Shown here one piece after another: positions 13,524-13,680 of a DNA stretch of 13,680 bases (positions are counted from its first letter, which is position 1; each line of letters begins with the position of its first letter). The position numbers and the translations under genes were made by a program. The notes beneath the pieces were generated by a model that was given only the letters and a program-made list of their open reading frames with translations, did not search any database and was not told where the DNA came from. Source of the DNA: Opitutaceae bacterium (lineage in GTDB: Bacteria; Verrucomicrobiota; Verrucomicrobiia; Opitutales; Opitutaceae); NCBI GenBank assembly GCA_025352845.1, contig JANXSC010000193.1, positions 1 through 13,680 of the forward strand, written 5' to 3'.

Positions 13524-13600
13524 CGTCGGGCGCGGCTCGTCCGCGCCCGGTTTTTCCCGAGGGCATGCAAATCCCGAGGGCGCGCACGAGCCGCCCCTAC
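13524..13600. repeat. Composite palindromic repeat upstream of sigma gene
   Basis: 13527-13535 and 13541-13549 form a perfect 9-bp stem (CGGGCGCGG / CCGCGCCCG, CTCGT loop), followed on the plus strand by TTTTT (13551-13555), so it looks like a terminator although no plus-strand gene ends here. A related unit in the opposite orientation occupies about 13578-13600 (reverse complement beginning GTAGGGGCGGCTCGTGCG). The nonamer TCCCGAGGG occurs twice as a direct repeat (13555-13563, 13572-13580). The pair looks like a REP-type double unit placed just after the stop of the minus-strand gene at the window edge. The bases 13424-13523 between it and the sigma gene presumably hold the sigma promoter, but I see no clear one. 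Confidence 0.6.
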
Positions 13601-13680
13601 ACAATCGTCAGGAGCACGCCGCTCGCGATCACGCCCGTGGAGATCGCATAGCGCGTGAGACCGGCGGTGTCGTGGATGTT
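13597..13680 (-). CDS. C-terminal end of an unidentified, probably membrane, protein
   Basis: On the minus strand the frame is open from the window edge (13680) to a TAG at 13599-13597, encoding 27 residues ending GLTRYAISTGVIASGVLLTIV. The tail is a hydrophobic helix after a polar start (NIHDT), as in the last transmembrane segment of a membrane protein. 24 of the 27 codons end in G or C, like the real genes of this window. The gene begins outside the window, so no family can be named. It is on the same strand as the sigma/anti-sigma pair and about 170 bp upstream of it. Such a short fragment could still be a chance open frame. Confidence 0.55.
   Translation of the reverse strand, partial: NIHDTAGLTRYAISTGVIASGVLLTIV

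Noticed and set aside
13527..13555. Plus-strand intrinsic terminator before the window edge
   Set aside because: The stem and T-run look right, but no plus-strand gene ends nearby and the unit has a related inverted partner, so a repeat element explains it better.
13424..13570. 49-codon N-terminal extension of the sigma factor
   Set aside because: It runs through the palindromic repeat and has no conserved sequence. The ATG at 13423 gives a typical ECF length.

Overview
The window is high-GC bacterial DNA with strongly GC-ended codons. Every gene in it is a housekeeping or metabolic type. The style (dispersed palindromes in the gaps, almost no Shine-Dalgarno sequences, an ECF sigma gene followed by a membrane protein starting with a short RLKRAERPPAEFW block, kdsD implying an LPS outer membrane) suggests a Gram-negative bacterium of the Verrucomicrobiota, probably Opitutaceae. 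That placement is inference from family resemblance, not a computed result.

Layout. (1) 2-5530, plus strand: the 3' two thirds of a dihydropyrimidinase gene, an NCS1 transporter for nucleobases or hydantoins, a class III (AGXT2-like) aminotransferase, and two small bacterial PH-domain (bPH2) membrane proteins, the first overlapping the aminotransferase stop. The first three fit reductive pyrimidine or hydantoin breakdown: uptake, ring opening, then transamination of beta-alanine. The ring-reducing enzyme and the N-carbamoyl-beta-alanine amidohydrolase are not in the window. (2) 5660-7690, minus strand: a TPR/LysM lipoprotein and, 3 nt downstream, a class I/II aminotransferase of the methionine/kynurenine type. 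(3) 7765-11719, plus strand, divergent from (2): kdsD (arabinose-5-phosphate isomerase for Kdo), a Gfo/Idh/MocA oxidoreductase starting at a TTG inside the kdsD stop, then a class I [4Fe-4S] fumarase. (4) 11934-13423, minus strand: an ECF sigma factor and a coupled single-pass membrane protein that is the likely anti-sigma factor, ended by a clear intrinsic terminator. (5) 13597-13680, minus strand: the last 27 codons of another gene, apparently a membrane protein.

The most unusual content is non-coding. Five intergenic gaps carry hairpin-forming sequences that differ from gap to gap, including a perfect 24-bp inverted repeat (2605-2664) and a 26-bp near-perfect one whose right arm ends one base before a start codon (1009-1098). 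None of the eleven visible gene starts has a convincing Shine-Dalgarno sequence, and the fumarase has a promoter-like sequence that would give a leaderless or nearly leaderless mRNA. The putative anti-sigma factor has no recognisable zinc-anti-sigma motif and is the best candidate for a poorly described protein family. I see no CRISPR array, phage, insertion sequence, tRNA or rRNA, and no convincing defence or biosynthetic system.
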